Assembly (NCBI GenBank): GCA_937935245.1
Contig: CALGXX010000015.1
Span: 1 to 14,658 of the forward strand
Direction of reading: 5' to 3'
From: an uncultured Candidatus Saccharibacteria bacterium
GTDB taxonomy: Bacteria; Patescibacteriota; Saccharimonadia; Saccharimonadales; Saccharimonadaceae
Length of the DNA: 14,658 nucleotides
Under the pieces are notes generated by a model. That model made no database searches and was not told the origin of the DNA. It was given only the letters and a program-made list of their open reading frames with translations. Of this stretch, positions 6,696 to 13,272 are shown one piece after another; position 1 is the stretch's first letter, and the number at the start of each line of letters is the position of its first letter. Both the position numbers and the translations under genes were made by a program.

Positions 6696-8855
6696 CTAGT
6701 ACGGGCGCGCGTTCTGTCGCTCTCTGGCTCTTGTATCGTTCGCCTCAGTATCTGGTACTTGGCGCTGCGGGAAACGACGACGCGGCGCAGTTGGAAGAGT
6801 CATCTTTGGCTCGTCTGAGGCAGGTTTTTTACCGCGCGCTGGCGATTTCACGGCAGAATGCGTTGGCGTAGCTGCCGATTTAACAGATTTCAAGCCACCA
6901 ACTTCATTTATTACTGGAATGACAATCGGCGTTCGGCGAGTCTGATCGTACAATATATGCGTAATCTCATCTTTAATTTCTTTTTTGATAACATCCAAAT
7001 CATATTTGCCAGAAAAACTACGTGCCGCTTTTTGCTTCAAGTATTGGCGAATCATATTCATCAATTCTTCAGAGTCGCGCAAGTAAATAAATCCGCGAGA
7101 AATAATGTCTGGGCTAGTCAATAATCGTCCAGTGCCGCGCTGTACAGTCAACACCACAACAAACATTCCCTCTTGCGACATATGAATGCGGTCTTTCAGC
7201 ACGACCTCAGAAACAATCGCACCAGTGTCATCGTACATCACGCCACCAACATGAATTCGCCCAGCCTTCTTTGCTTGCCTTTCAATATCAATTTCAATAA
7301 TATCTCCAGCATCACACACAAAAATATTCTTGCGAGGAATTCCGCATTCTTTTTCTGCCAACCTGGCATTATGCACCAACATATGGAACTCACCGTGAAT
7401 TGGCATGTAATAAGTTGGGTTAAGTGCGTTGATCAATTTGACGTGGTCGTCATAATAGCCGTGGCCCGACAAGTGCAACGGACCGATTCCCGTCAAGTGA
7501 GTTTTGCCGTTCTGAATGACGTCAGAACCTTCACGCATCAGACCATCAACCGTTCGCACCACACTTTTCTCATTGCCAGGAATTGGATTTGAGCTAAACA
7601 CCACAACGTCCGAGCCCTTAATTTTCATATATTTATGAGCGCCCGTCGCCATGCGATTTAAGACAGCATTAAATTCACCTTGCGAGCCAGTACAAACTAC
7701 GGCAATTTGATTATCTGGCAATTTAACAATATCTTCCATCTTCATAATGGTGTCTTTAGGAATCTTAATCGTTCCCGAACGCAACGCCACTTCCAGGTTT
7801 TGAATCATCGAGAATCCAGCAAACGCCACCTTGCGTCCATGCTTATGCGCCTCTTCCAAAATTAATTGCAAGCGATGCACCTGCGACGAGAAACAGCTTA
7901 AAATTACTCGACTATTACTAAACTTGTCCATCACCTGACCGATGGAATACTGAATATCAAACTCCGTATGTGTGTGCGTACCAGCCGATTCACAGTTGGT
8001 CGATTCATTCATGAACATCAAAATGCCTTCTTTTGAAGCCACTTCCGTAAGTCGCTCAAGGTCAAACTTCTGACCGTCAACTGGACTTTCCTCAAATCGC
8101 CAGTCACCAGAATCGACAATCACACCCATTGGAGTCCGAATAATCACCGCCGTAGAATCAGGAATTGAGTGGTTGACTCGCACCAACTCGATTGAAAAAT
8201 GCTTAGAAATTTGAACAATTTCGTGACTCAGCGGATCCATCACTCGATAATCTGGCTTGAAATCCACTTCTGAATCGTCCATCGTTCGATCAAGCATACC
8301 AATCGTAAACTTAGAGCCATAAACTGGCGCTGGAATACGATGAATAAAATGACGGAATGAACCAATGTGATCAAGGTGTCCGTGCGTAAAAACATGCGCC
8401 TTAATCTTATGCTTATTCTCTTCCAGCCAAGTAATATCTGGCGTGATGTAATTGATGCCTGGATAATCACTGCCTGGGAACAGAAAGCCCATATCTACGA
8501 TGATAATCTCATCATCATATTCGATGGCGTTCATATTCTTACCAATTCCCATTTCGCCCACGCCACCAATCGGAATAATCCGAAGTTTCGGCTGACCACC
8601 GCGAACGGGTTTTGGTTGCATTTTGGCGCTAAATTGCTCGCCGCCGTATCCGTTGTAAACTGACTTGTTTACCGGAATATCAATCAAGTGCTGTGAAGCC
8701 CTGAGATTAACATTCTCACTTGTTCGTCGCTGAGCTCTAAAAACCTCACCCTTACGAGTAGTTGTACTATTCAAAACTGCATTGTTACTTTTCTTTGACT
8801 GCGGACGCTTGTTGGCGTCGTCTTTTTGCGGTGTTGCTAGTCGCCGCTGACCCAT
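6696..8855 (-). CDS. rnj: Ribonuclease J with long disordered tails
   Basis: 719 aa from the chosen ATG at 8855, against about 555 for B. subtilis RNase J1. An in-frame upstream TTG (8891) is rejected because AAAAAAGGAG precedes the 8855 ATG by 10 nt. RNase J is a metallo-beta-lactamase/beta-CASP enzyme with endonuclease and 5'-3' exonuclease activity in RNA decay and maturation. Motifs: metal site HGHLDH at residues 158-163, H229, D251 in DSGDW, ESTNCESAG near 284-292, TGSQGE, SSNPIPGNE, LHLSGHG, and MPIHGE before the RNase J C-terminal domain. Two unusual parts are an N-terminal Lys/Arg/Ser/Thr/Asn-rich tail of about 88 residues and a C-terminal Pro/Arg/Lys-rich tail of about 65 residues ending RQNARPY. 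Both look disordered and positively charged, so RNA or partner binding is likely but inferred. Confidence 0.94.
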   Translation of the reverse strand: MGQRRLATPQKDDANKRPQSKKSNNAVLNSTTTRKGEVFRAQRRTSENVNLRASQHLIDIPVNKSVYNGYGGEQFSAKMQPKPVRGGQPKLRIIPIGGVGEMGIGKNMNAIEYDDEIIIVDMGFLFPGSDYPGINYITPDITWLEENKHKIKAHVFTHGHLDHIGSFRHFIHRIPAPVYGSKFTIGMLDRTMDDSEVDFKPDYRVMDPLSHEIVQISKHFSIELVRVNHSIPDSTAVIIRTPMGVIVDSGDWRFEESPVDGQKFDLERLTEVASKEGILMFMNESTNCESAGTHTHTEFDIQYSIGQVMDKFSNSRVILSCFSSQVHRLQLILEEAHKHGRKVAFAGFSMIQNLEVALRSGTIKIPKDTIMKMEDIVKLPDNQIAVVCTGSQGEFNAVLNRMATGAHKYMKIKGSDVVVFSSNPIPGNEKSVVRTVDGLMREGSDVIQNGKTHLTGIGPLHLSGHGYYDDHVKLINALNPTYYMPIHGEFHMLVHNARLAEKECGIPRKNIFVCDAGDIIEIDIERQAKKAGRIHVGGVMYDDTGAIVSEVVLKDRIHMSQEGMFVVVLTVQRGTGRLLTSPDIISRGFIYLRDSEELMNMIRQYLKQKAARSFSGKYDLDVIKKEIKDEITHILYDQTRRTPIVIPVINEVGGLKSVKSAATPTHSAVKSPARGKKPASDEPKMTLPTAPRRRFPQRQVPDTEANDTRARERQNARPY

Positions 8856-8901
8856 ATTGTTATACTCCTTTTTTATTACAATATAATTCAAAAACCAGGT
8901 A

Positions 8902-8929
8902 TAGAGGTGAACTGATGTAAATTCCTCTA
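8902..8929 (-). promoter_or_regulatory. Hairpin in the RNase J leader
   Basis: On the minus strand TAGAGG (8929-8924) and CCTCTA (8907-8902) form a perfect 6-bp stem with a 16-nt loop, near the 5' end of the predicted RNase J mRNA. No T-tract follows, so it is not an intrinsic terminator. It could protect the 5' end or take part in autoregulation. Confidence 0.4.
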
Positions 8930-8941
8930 GTTAGTACTCTT

Positions 8942-8970
8942 ATATTAGCAAACCGCTCATTTTTTGTCAA
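8942..8970 (-). promoter_or_regulatory. RNase J promoter
   Basis: TTGACA (8970-8965), a 17-bp spacer and TAATAT (8947-8942), preceded by TGC, form a near-consensus vegetative promoter on the minus strand. The predicted start near 8935 gives a leader of about 80 nt. It lies only 27 bp after the YhgE stop, and no terminator is seen between them, so some read-through is possible. Confidence 0.75.
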
Positions 8971-8997
8971 AGAACAATGTTTTATAACAGAGGTCAA

Positions 8998-11082
8998 TTA
9001 ATCGTCGCCATCCACCGACGTGTGTGCGAATTTACGCTTGCCACGATAAGCGAAGAAGCCGATTGTCAATAAATTAGCCACCAACAAGAATCCAGCTAAA
9101 ACCCACATACTGCCGCCGTAAAATGCGTTATCTAGCCCGCCCGAGATAGCCTGACGCAATGCGCGAATCGAGTAAGTCATCGGCACTAGCGGATTAATTG
9201 CTTGGAAAAATCCGTTGGCAGTTTGGATTGGGAACGTTCCCTCGCTGGAACCCAATTGAAGCACCAAAAGAACCATCGCTAGGAATCGCCCTGGATTGTC
9301 CAAAACAATCACCAAAAGCGACACAATCGACATATACGCAAACGACGTCAGATAAATTGCCCCGATAAAATGTGCTGGATGTTCTGGAGTTAGTCCTAAG
9401 AAAAACACCATCACCAACATCAAAATTGTTGCTTGCATAAAGGCCGCCACGCCAGCCACCGAAGCTTTAGATAGCCACCAACGAATCGCACTTTCCTGCT
9501 CAGAAAAAGTTTTGCGAATCGGATAAATAACATTCAGGACAATTGCCCCAACGAACAAACTTAGCGACAAAACATACGGCGACAAAGCGTAGCCATAGTT
9601 CGGAACATTGCCCTTTTCGGTCATTTCCGACTTCACCGGATTCGCAATTTGCTGCTGAGTCATAGCGCCAGTTGGTTGAATTTTTATGCGGTTAGAAGCG
9701 TCCGCCAATTTATTCGCCAGCGTATCCGCGCCGCTTGCTAGTTGCGAAGTTCCATCAATCAACGCGCCCGAGCGACTTTCTAACAAACTCGCGCCATTTG
9801 CCAATTTTTGACTGCCCGATTTTGCTTCGCTTAAGCCGTTTGTTAAGCTTGCCGAGCCCGCCAATAATTGATTATTCGCAAATCGCACGCTGTTATAGCC
9901 GTTAAATGCGGTGATTGCGTTTGGTGTCAATTGATTCACGCCGTTATTCAATGCAGAAACTCCAGCCTGAAGTTGCGTTTGTTGCGCCGATAATTGTTGA
10001 GTTAGCACTCGAAGATCTTTAAGTAGCGTTGTCGTCTGCTCAATAATTGTCTGAGTTTCTGTGAATGCTCGAGAAATATTGCTAATTTGCGGCAAACTTA
10101 TCGTCGTAGAATTGCTACCAGAAGCGGCTGCTTGCGCGCCCAAAGTCTGCAAAGTGCCGCCCGCCGCCAACAAGTCGGATTTCGAAGCTTCCATTGTTTG
10201 CACCAAAGTTTGCGCTTCCGTTTCTACCTTGTTTTGCTGAGCCACGAGAGCTGGCGATGGATTGCTCACGCTGGCATTTAACTGATTTATGCCAGATTGC
10301 AATTGTTTCATGCCGTCAGATAATTGTGACAATTGAGATTCGGTCGGCAAATTGTTCGACAATTGCCCCAACCCCGCCTGCAATTTACGAGAACCGTCGC
10401 TGAGTTGCGCCAATCCGCCAGCCAAGGATTGCTGGTTTACTGCCAACTGTTTCACGCCGCCAACGTATGCTTGTGTGCCAGATTGCAATCGCCCTAATCC
10501 GTCGTGCAAAGTTGATGCGCCGTTAGCTGCCGTGTCCAGCCCTATTCCAAGCTTGTCCAAATTCTCCAAAATCCCCTTAGCGTACGCCTGAGTGATTTGT
10601 TCAGACACCGAAGATTTGACCTTGGCGGCAGCTTGATTACTGACTAGCGAACCGATGTAGTTTTTCGCTGGCGTGGTCGTAAAATTAATAACCGCCTGCT
10701 GAGGTTCAGATTTGGTAATTGACGCCGCTTTCTGCGAAAAATCGGACGGAATAGTTACCACTGCATAAAAATGCCCGCTATTCACGCCTTCGTCTGCTTG
10801 CTGTTTACTAACAAACTCCCAGCCCAAATCGTGATTATCTTTCAGTTTTTTCTCGACAGATTCACCAACATTCAGCGATTTGCCATTTAAGCTAGCGCCC
10901 TCATCTTCGTTCACGAACGCCACCGGCAAGTTTTTTGTCTGCCCGTACGGATCCCAAATTGAGCCTAGGAAAAATCCACTATACAAAATCGGGATAAACG
11001 AAATCACAGCCATGGATATCAGCAATATTTTATTATTAAACAAATGTTTCCACTCGGCTTGTAACATCTTATTTTTAATCAT
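8998..11082 (-). CDS. YhgE/Pip family membrane protein (ABC-2-like, EsaA-related)
   Basis: 694 aa from the ATG at 11082. An in-frame ATG seven codons earlier is rejected because AAAGGAGG lies just before 11082. One hydrophobic segment at about 19-40 is followed by SIWDPYGQTKNLPVAFVNED, typical of this family. A large outside-facing region (about 45-490) is full of LxxG and Gln/Ser/Ala/Asn heptad-like repeats and is probably a long coiled coil. At least five C-terminal hydrophobic segments follow, including LGSSEGTFPIQTANGFFQAI and NPLVPMTYSIRALRQ, the family signature. Relatives include the phage infection protein of lactic acid bacteria, B. subtilis YhgE and the EsaA component of type VII secretion. 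The biochemical role is not established; export, envelope stress or phage adsorption are options. It overlaps rrf2 by 8 nt, so it is translationally coupled and probably controlled by it. Confidence 0.9.
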   Translation of the reverse strand: MIKNKMLQAEWKHLFNNKILLISMAVISFIPILYSGFFLGSIWDPYGQTKNLPVAFVNEDEGASLNGKSLNVGESVEKKLKDNHDLGWEFVSKQQADEGVNSGHFYAVVTIPSDFSQKAASITKSEPQQAVINFTTTPAKNYIGSLVSNQAAAKVKSSVSEQITQAYAKGILENLDKLGIGLDTAANGASTLHDGLGRLQSGTQAYVGGVKQLAVNQQSLAGGLAQLSDGSRKLQAGLGQLSNNLPTESQLSQLSDGMKQLQSGINQLNASVSNPSPALVAQQNKVETEAQTLVQTMEASKSDLLAAGGTLQTLGAQAAASGSNSTTISLPQISNISRAFTETQTIIEQTTTLLKDLRVLTQQLSAQQTQLQAGVSALNNGVNQLTPNAITAFNGYNSVRFANNQLLAGSASLTNGLSEAKSGSQKLANGASLLESRSGALIDGTSQLASGADTLANKLADASNRIKIQPTGAMTQQQIANPVKSEMTEKGNVPNYGYALSPYVLSLSLFVGAIVLNVIYPIRKTFSEQESAIRWWLSKASVAGVAAFMQATILMLVMVFFLGLTPEHPAHFIGAIYLTSFAYMSIVSLLVIVLDNPGRFLAMVLLVLQLGSSEGTFPIQTANGFFQAINPLVPMTYSIRALRQAISGGLDNAFYGGSMWVLAGFLLVANLLTIGFFAYRGKRKFAHTSVDGDD

Positions 11083-11509
11083 GTGCGACCTCCTTTGCGA
11101 CATCTTCCAGCGTCACAGTTTTCAAATATTCACTCCACTTTTCCTGCGCTTCAGAAAAAACCTTTTCTATCATATTCATGCCAATTTCCACCTGACGAGG
11201 ACGCGATTGAAAAACTCTTTCAACAATCCCCTGAGGTTGGAAAAATGGCGATTCTCCTTCAATTGCAAGGACAACATCATGTAACGTAACTTCGTTCATT
11301 TTTCTCGCTAAAATAAATCCGCCGCCAGTTCCCTGCGTTGAAGTGATTAGCTTTGCTATTACCAATTTTCGACTAATTTTCTTCAGGTACGTCGGCGAAA
11401 CCAACATCTTTTCCGCCAGCGCGTCATTAGTTACCGGCGTCGTCCTTTTTGGATCCGCCAGGATCGCCATAATACAGCACGCCTGTTCAACAGCTCCCGA
11501 TAATCTCAT
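11075..11509 (-). CDS. Rrf2 family transcriptional regulator
   Basis: 144 aa from the ATG at 11509, normal for Rrf2. A longer frame starting at 11581 is rejected: GAAAGGA precedes 11509 by 5-6 nt, MRLSGAVEQACCIMAIL matches the family start, and the extra residues overlap the promoter. A winged helix-turn-helix covers residues 1 to about 75, with VSPTYLKKISRKLVIAKLI as the recognition region and TGGGFILAR as the wing. The only cysteines are C11 and C12 in helix 1. The three cysteines near residues 90-110 that hold Fe-S clusters in IscR and NsrR are absent, so a cluster-type sensor is unlikely; a CymR-like or other mode is more plausible. It heads an operon with the YhgE/Pip gene and likely regulates it and itself. 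Confidence 0.92.
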   Translation of the reverse strand: MRLSGAVEQACCIMAILADPKRTTPVTNDALAEKMLVSPTYLKKISRKLVIAKLITSTQGTGGGFILARKMNEVTLHDVVLAIEGESPFFQPQGIVERVFQSRPRQVEIGMNMIEKVFSEAQEKWSEYLKTVTLEDVAKEVAHD

Positions 11510-11529
11510 ACAAATCCTTTCTCGACTTA

Positions 11530-11551
11530 GATATAATAGATATCGACTATC
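11530..11551 (-). promoter_or_regulatory. Candidate operator of the Rrf2 regulator
   Basis: An AT-rich stretch at the predicted start of the rrf2 transcript contains overlapping imperfect dyads: GATAT-N5-ATATC at 11530-11544 and GATA-N5-TATC at 11539-11551. It lies just below the -10 box, where repressor binding would block the promoter. It is suggestive of an autoregulatory site, but AT-rich dyads arise easily by chance. Confidence 0.35.
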
Positions 11552-11552
11552 C

Positions 11553-11581
11553 ACTATACTACGTCTGGGAAACTTTTGCAA
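11553..11581 (-). promoter_or_regulatory. Promoter of the rrf2-yhgE operon
   Basis: TTGCAA (11581-11576), a 17-bp spacer and TATAGT (11558-11553) on the minus strand, 12 bp after the uracil-DNA glycosylase stop. The predicted start near 11546 gives a leader of about 36 nt ending in the GAAAGGA ribosome binding site. Confidence 0.6.
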
Positions 11582-11593
11582 GTAATTGCCTGA

Positions 11594-12175
11594 TTAAACG
11601 TCGCTGTTCTTCTTCACAAGTTCCACAGCCTGAATAAAATCGTCAATTAAAGTCTGACGCATGCCGCCGTTATAAAGCGCAGCCGCCGGATGATATAACG
11701 GAATCACTACGAATTCAAGCTCATGCAGACGCACCTTACGCGGACGACCGTGTTCTTTACTGATCTGCAATCCCGGAATAAATCCACCGCCGCTGTGCCG
11801 CCCTAAGGTCAGAATGGCCTTTGGCTGAATGATTTCTAATTGCCTGAGTAAATATGGCCAAAATTGACGCTTTTCCTCTGGTAACGGGTCACGATTATTC
11901 GGCGGTCGATACTTAACAATATTGGTAATATATACATCTGACCGTTGCAGATCAGCAGACTTTAGCATCTCATCAAGGAATTTTCCCGCAGCGCCAACGA
12001 ACGGCCTACCTTGCAAATCTTCATTCTTCCCCGGCGCCTCGCCAATAAAAACGATATCAGCATCAGGATTTCCATCGCCCATAACTAATTGCGTCGCCTG
12101 ATCCGCCAGATCCGAGCAAACCTTCTCTTTTACAATTTCTTCCGCCAACGTATCCAATTTAGCCTGCTTGTCCAT
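11594..12175 (-). CDS. Uracil-DNA glycosylase, family 4-like, Fe-S cysteines mostly lost
   Basis: 193 aa, usual for family 4 (UDGa, SPO1 DNA polymerase-related). These enzymes remove uracil from DNA to start base-excision repair. Motifs: GEAPGKNEDLQGRPFVGAAG (residues 45-64; water-activating and uracil pocket), NIVKYRPPNNRDPLPEE (85-101), TLGR (123-126), and YHPAAAL (161-167; active-site motif). Family 4 enzymes hold a 4Fe-4S cluster with Cys-X2-Cys near the N-terminus, a Cys before RPPNNR and another about 16 residues later. Here only C20 remains: the others are L23, Y89 and F105. The fold and active-site motifs look intact, so a cluster-free but active enzyme is likely (inference). The ATG lies 6 nt behind TGATAGAAT without a Shine-Dalgarno sequence. 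Confidence 0.9.
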   Translation of the reverse strand: MDKQAKLDTLAEEIVKEKVCSDLADQATQLVMGDGNPDADIVFIGEAPGKNEDLQGRPFVGAAGKFLDEMLKSADLQRSDVYITNIVKYRPPNNRDPLPEEKRQFWPYLLRQLEIIQPKAILTLGRHSGGGFIPGLQISKEHGRPRKVRLHELEFVVIPLYHPAAALYNGGMRQTLIDDFIQAVELVKKNSDV

Positions 12176-12181
12176 ATATTT

Positions 12182-12190
12182 ATTCTATCA
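12182..12190 (-). promoter_or_regulatory. Extended -10 box of the uracil-DNA glycosylase gene
   Basis: TGATAGAAT on the minus strand ends 6 nt before the ATG at 12175. The 17 bases leading into the ATG resemble those before ychF (GATAGAATAAATAT against GATATAATAAATAT). The -35 position falls inside the upstream terminator hairpin, and no consensus is seen there. Initiation here would make a leaderless mRNA. Confidence 0.5.
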
Positions 12191-12216
12191 AAAAACGCCC
12201 CGTAAGAAACGAGGCG
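12190..12216 (-). terminator. Intrinsic terminator of membrane paralog A
   Basis: On the minus strand CGCCTCGT (12216-12209) pairs with ACGGGGCG (12203-12196), with one G-U wobble and a 5-nt loop, followed by six T (12195-12190). It lies 19 bp after the stop of the 308-aa membrane protein. Confidence 0.85.
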
Positions 12217-12235
12217 CTTCTGATATTTAGCAGAG

Positions 12236-13162
12236 CTATTTATTTACTTTGTTTACCAGTATAGATCCTAGATCATTTAGTTCGTCCTTAATTTCACCCT
12301 CTTCTGCTATTTTTTGTAGTCCCGAAGACCATTCACGAGCAGTCTTCTGTATCGCAGTAAGAGTGTCGTAAAAATCACTGATATAGTTAGAGTCGTATTT
12401 TTTATAATCAGATTTCATCTCAGCAACTTTTGGCAACATTTCTTCAAGTTTTTCCAATTGAGCAGTAAAGTCCTTGACGAATTTCTTGTTGTGCTCATTC
12501 TTAATGTCTGCGCCCTTAAGATCCTGTCGAGCTTTCTTAACTGCGCTTTCTAAGGTGGATATATTAGAGCTGTTGCTGCTGTCAGAAAAATCAGCTACTG
12601 CTGGAAGTATCTTTCCGTAAACTTCATCAAAGGCATCCACTGCAGAATCAAACTTACCTAGCTTATTTTTCAAAGCATCATACTTTTCACGAACCTCTTT
12701 GTCGCCAGTAATAGCCTTCATCTTGCCTAGTTCGCTTAATTTACCGTCAACTTCATCCTTTGTCGAGGAAAGCTTTTTACGAGTAGACTCTAGTGATGTC
12801 TTAGTTTCTGAAGTAGAAACATATGAAAGTGACGTTGAAGCTTTATTATAAATTTCGATTGTATCGTTCACTTTGTCTACGGCAGCTTTATAATCCGCCT
12901 TGCTTGGACCACTTAGCAGTAAGACAGCCATGACTACACCAAGGATAATTACGACTAGTCCAATTATTCCGCCGATGATTCCCCACATGGCACCTTTGCT
13001 CATTTTCTTTTTTGGTGGCATTTGGTATGGAGTTCCCATGACTGGTTGTTGTGGGAATTGTTGTTGTGGCTGAGTCTGCTGAGCCTGAGACTGCTGTGGA
13101 GCCTGCTGGAATTGCGGCTGAGGCGGTGTTTGAGGCTGTGATTTATTGTTGTTGTCGTCCAT
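12236..13162 (-). CDS. Membrane paralog A: Gln/Pro-rich tail, one TM helix, helical ectodomain
   Basis: 308 aa from the ATG at 13162. A longer frame from 13198 is rejected because it crosses the promoter region, and CAGGAG lies 9-10 nt before 13162. Residues 11-40 are about half Gln with many Pro. A KKK cluster at 51-53 precedes one strong TM helix at about 58-83, predicting an inside tail and an outside C-terminus. After GPSKADY the ectodomain (about 90-308) is Lys/Glu/Ser/Asp-rich, mostly helical or coiled coil, with no Cys. I recognise no named domain. It shares 246 of 247 bases (residues 11-93) with the next gene upstream, while the ectodomains are only distantly alike (DKEVREKYD against DKDVKAAYD). 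A role at the cell surface or in envelope organisation is a guess. Confidence 0.85.
   Translation of the reverse strand: MDDNNNKSQPQTPPQPQFQQAPQQSQAQQTQPQQQFPQQPVMGTPYQMPPKKKMSKGAMWGIIGGIIGLVVIILGVVMAVLLLSGPSKADYKAAVDKVNDTIEIYNKASTSLSYVSTSETKTSLESTRKKLSSTKDEVDGKLSELGKMKAITGDKEVREKYDALKNKLGKFDSAVDAFDEVYGKILPAVADFSDSSNSSNISTLESAVKKARQDLKGADIKNEHNKKFVKDFTAQLEKLEEMLPKVAEMKSDYKKYDSNYISDFYDTLTAIQKTAREWSSGLQKIAEEGEIKDELNDLGSILVNKVNK
12886..13132 (-). repeat. Copy 1 of a 247-bp coding repeat (N-terminal cassette)
   Basis: This stretch, encoding the Gln/Pro-rich tail, the TM helix and the first ectodomain residues of paralog A, matches 13878-14124 with a constant offset of 992 bp and a single difference (12931, Met versus Leu). 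Similarity falls off abruptly on both sides. Confidence 0.95.
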
Positions 13163-13196
13163 AAATAGTAGTCTCCTGACTTTTATACTTTTTGTC

Positions 13197-13226
13197 ATTA
13201 TATCGCTATAGCTTAATTACAGTCAA
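13197..13226 (-). promoter_or_regulatory. Promoter of membrane paralog A
   Basis: TTGACT (13226-13221), an 18-bp spacer and TATAAT (13202-13197) on the minus strand. The -35 begins in the T-rich tail of the terminator of paralog B. The predicted start near 13190 leaves a leader of about 28 nt. Confidence 0.65.
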
Positions 13227-13257
13227 ATAAAAACACCCTGATTTCTCAGGGTGTTTT
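13227..13257 (-). terminator. Intrinsic terminator of membrane paralog B
   Basis: A perfect 12-bp stem pairs 13246-13257 with 13230-13241 (AAAACACCCTGA with its complement). It is closed by a GAAA tetraloop on the minus strand and followed by a T-rich stretch. The symmetric A/T flanks could allow function in both directions, but no plus-strand gene ends here. Confidence 0.9.
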
Positions 13258-13272
13258 ATTTTTAGCTACAGA

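Noticed and set aside
6858..8663. Several plus-strand open frames of 60-140 codons opposite RNase J
   Set aside because: They are antisense to a strongly conserved coding region, lack convincing ribosome binding sites and give low-complexity, unfamiliar proteins.
8856..8891. 12-residue N-terminal extension of RNase J from a TTG
   Set aside because: The AAAAAAGGAG at 10 nt before the ATG at 8855 would lie inside the extended frame, and the extension reads through typical leader sequence.
4376..11082. Type VII secretion locus made of the FtsK-type ATPase and the YhgE/EsaA-like protein
   Set aside because: The ATPase has the four N-terminal TM segments and C-terminal gamma domain of true FtsK, a single motor domain, and lies in a separate transcription unit; no WXG100 or EssB gene is visible.
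11510..11581. 24-residue N-terminal extension of the Rrf2 regulator
   Set aside because: The extension covers the -10 box and candidate operator; the internal ATG has a ribosome binding site and fits the family start.
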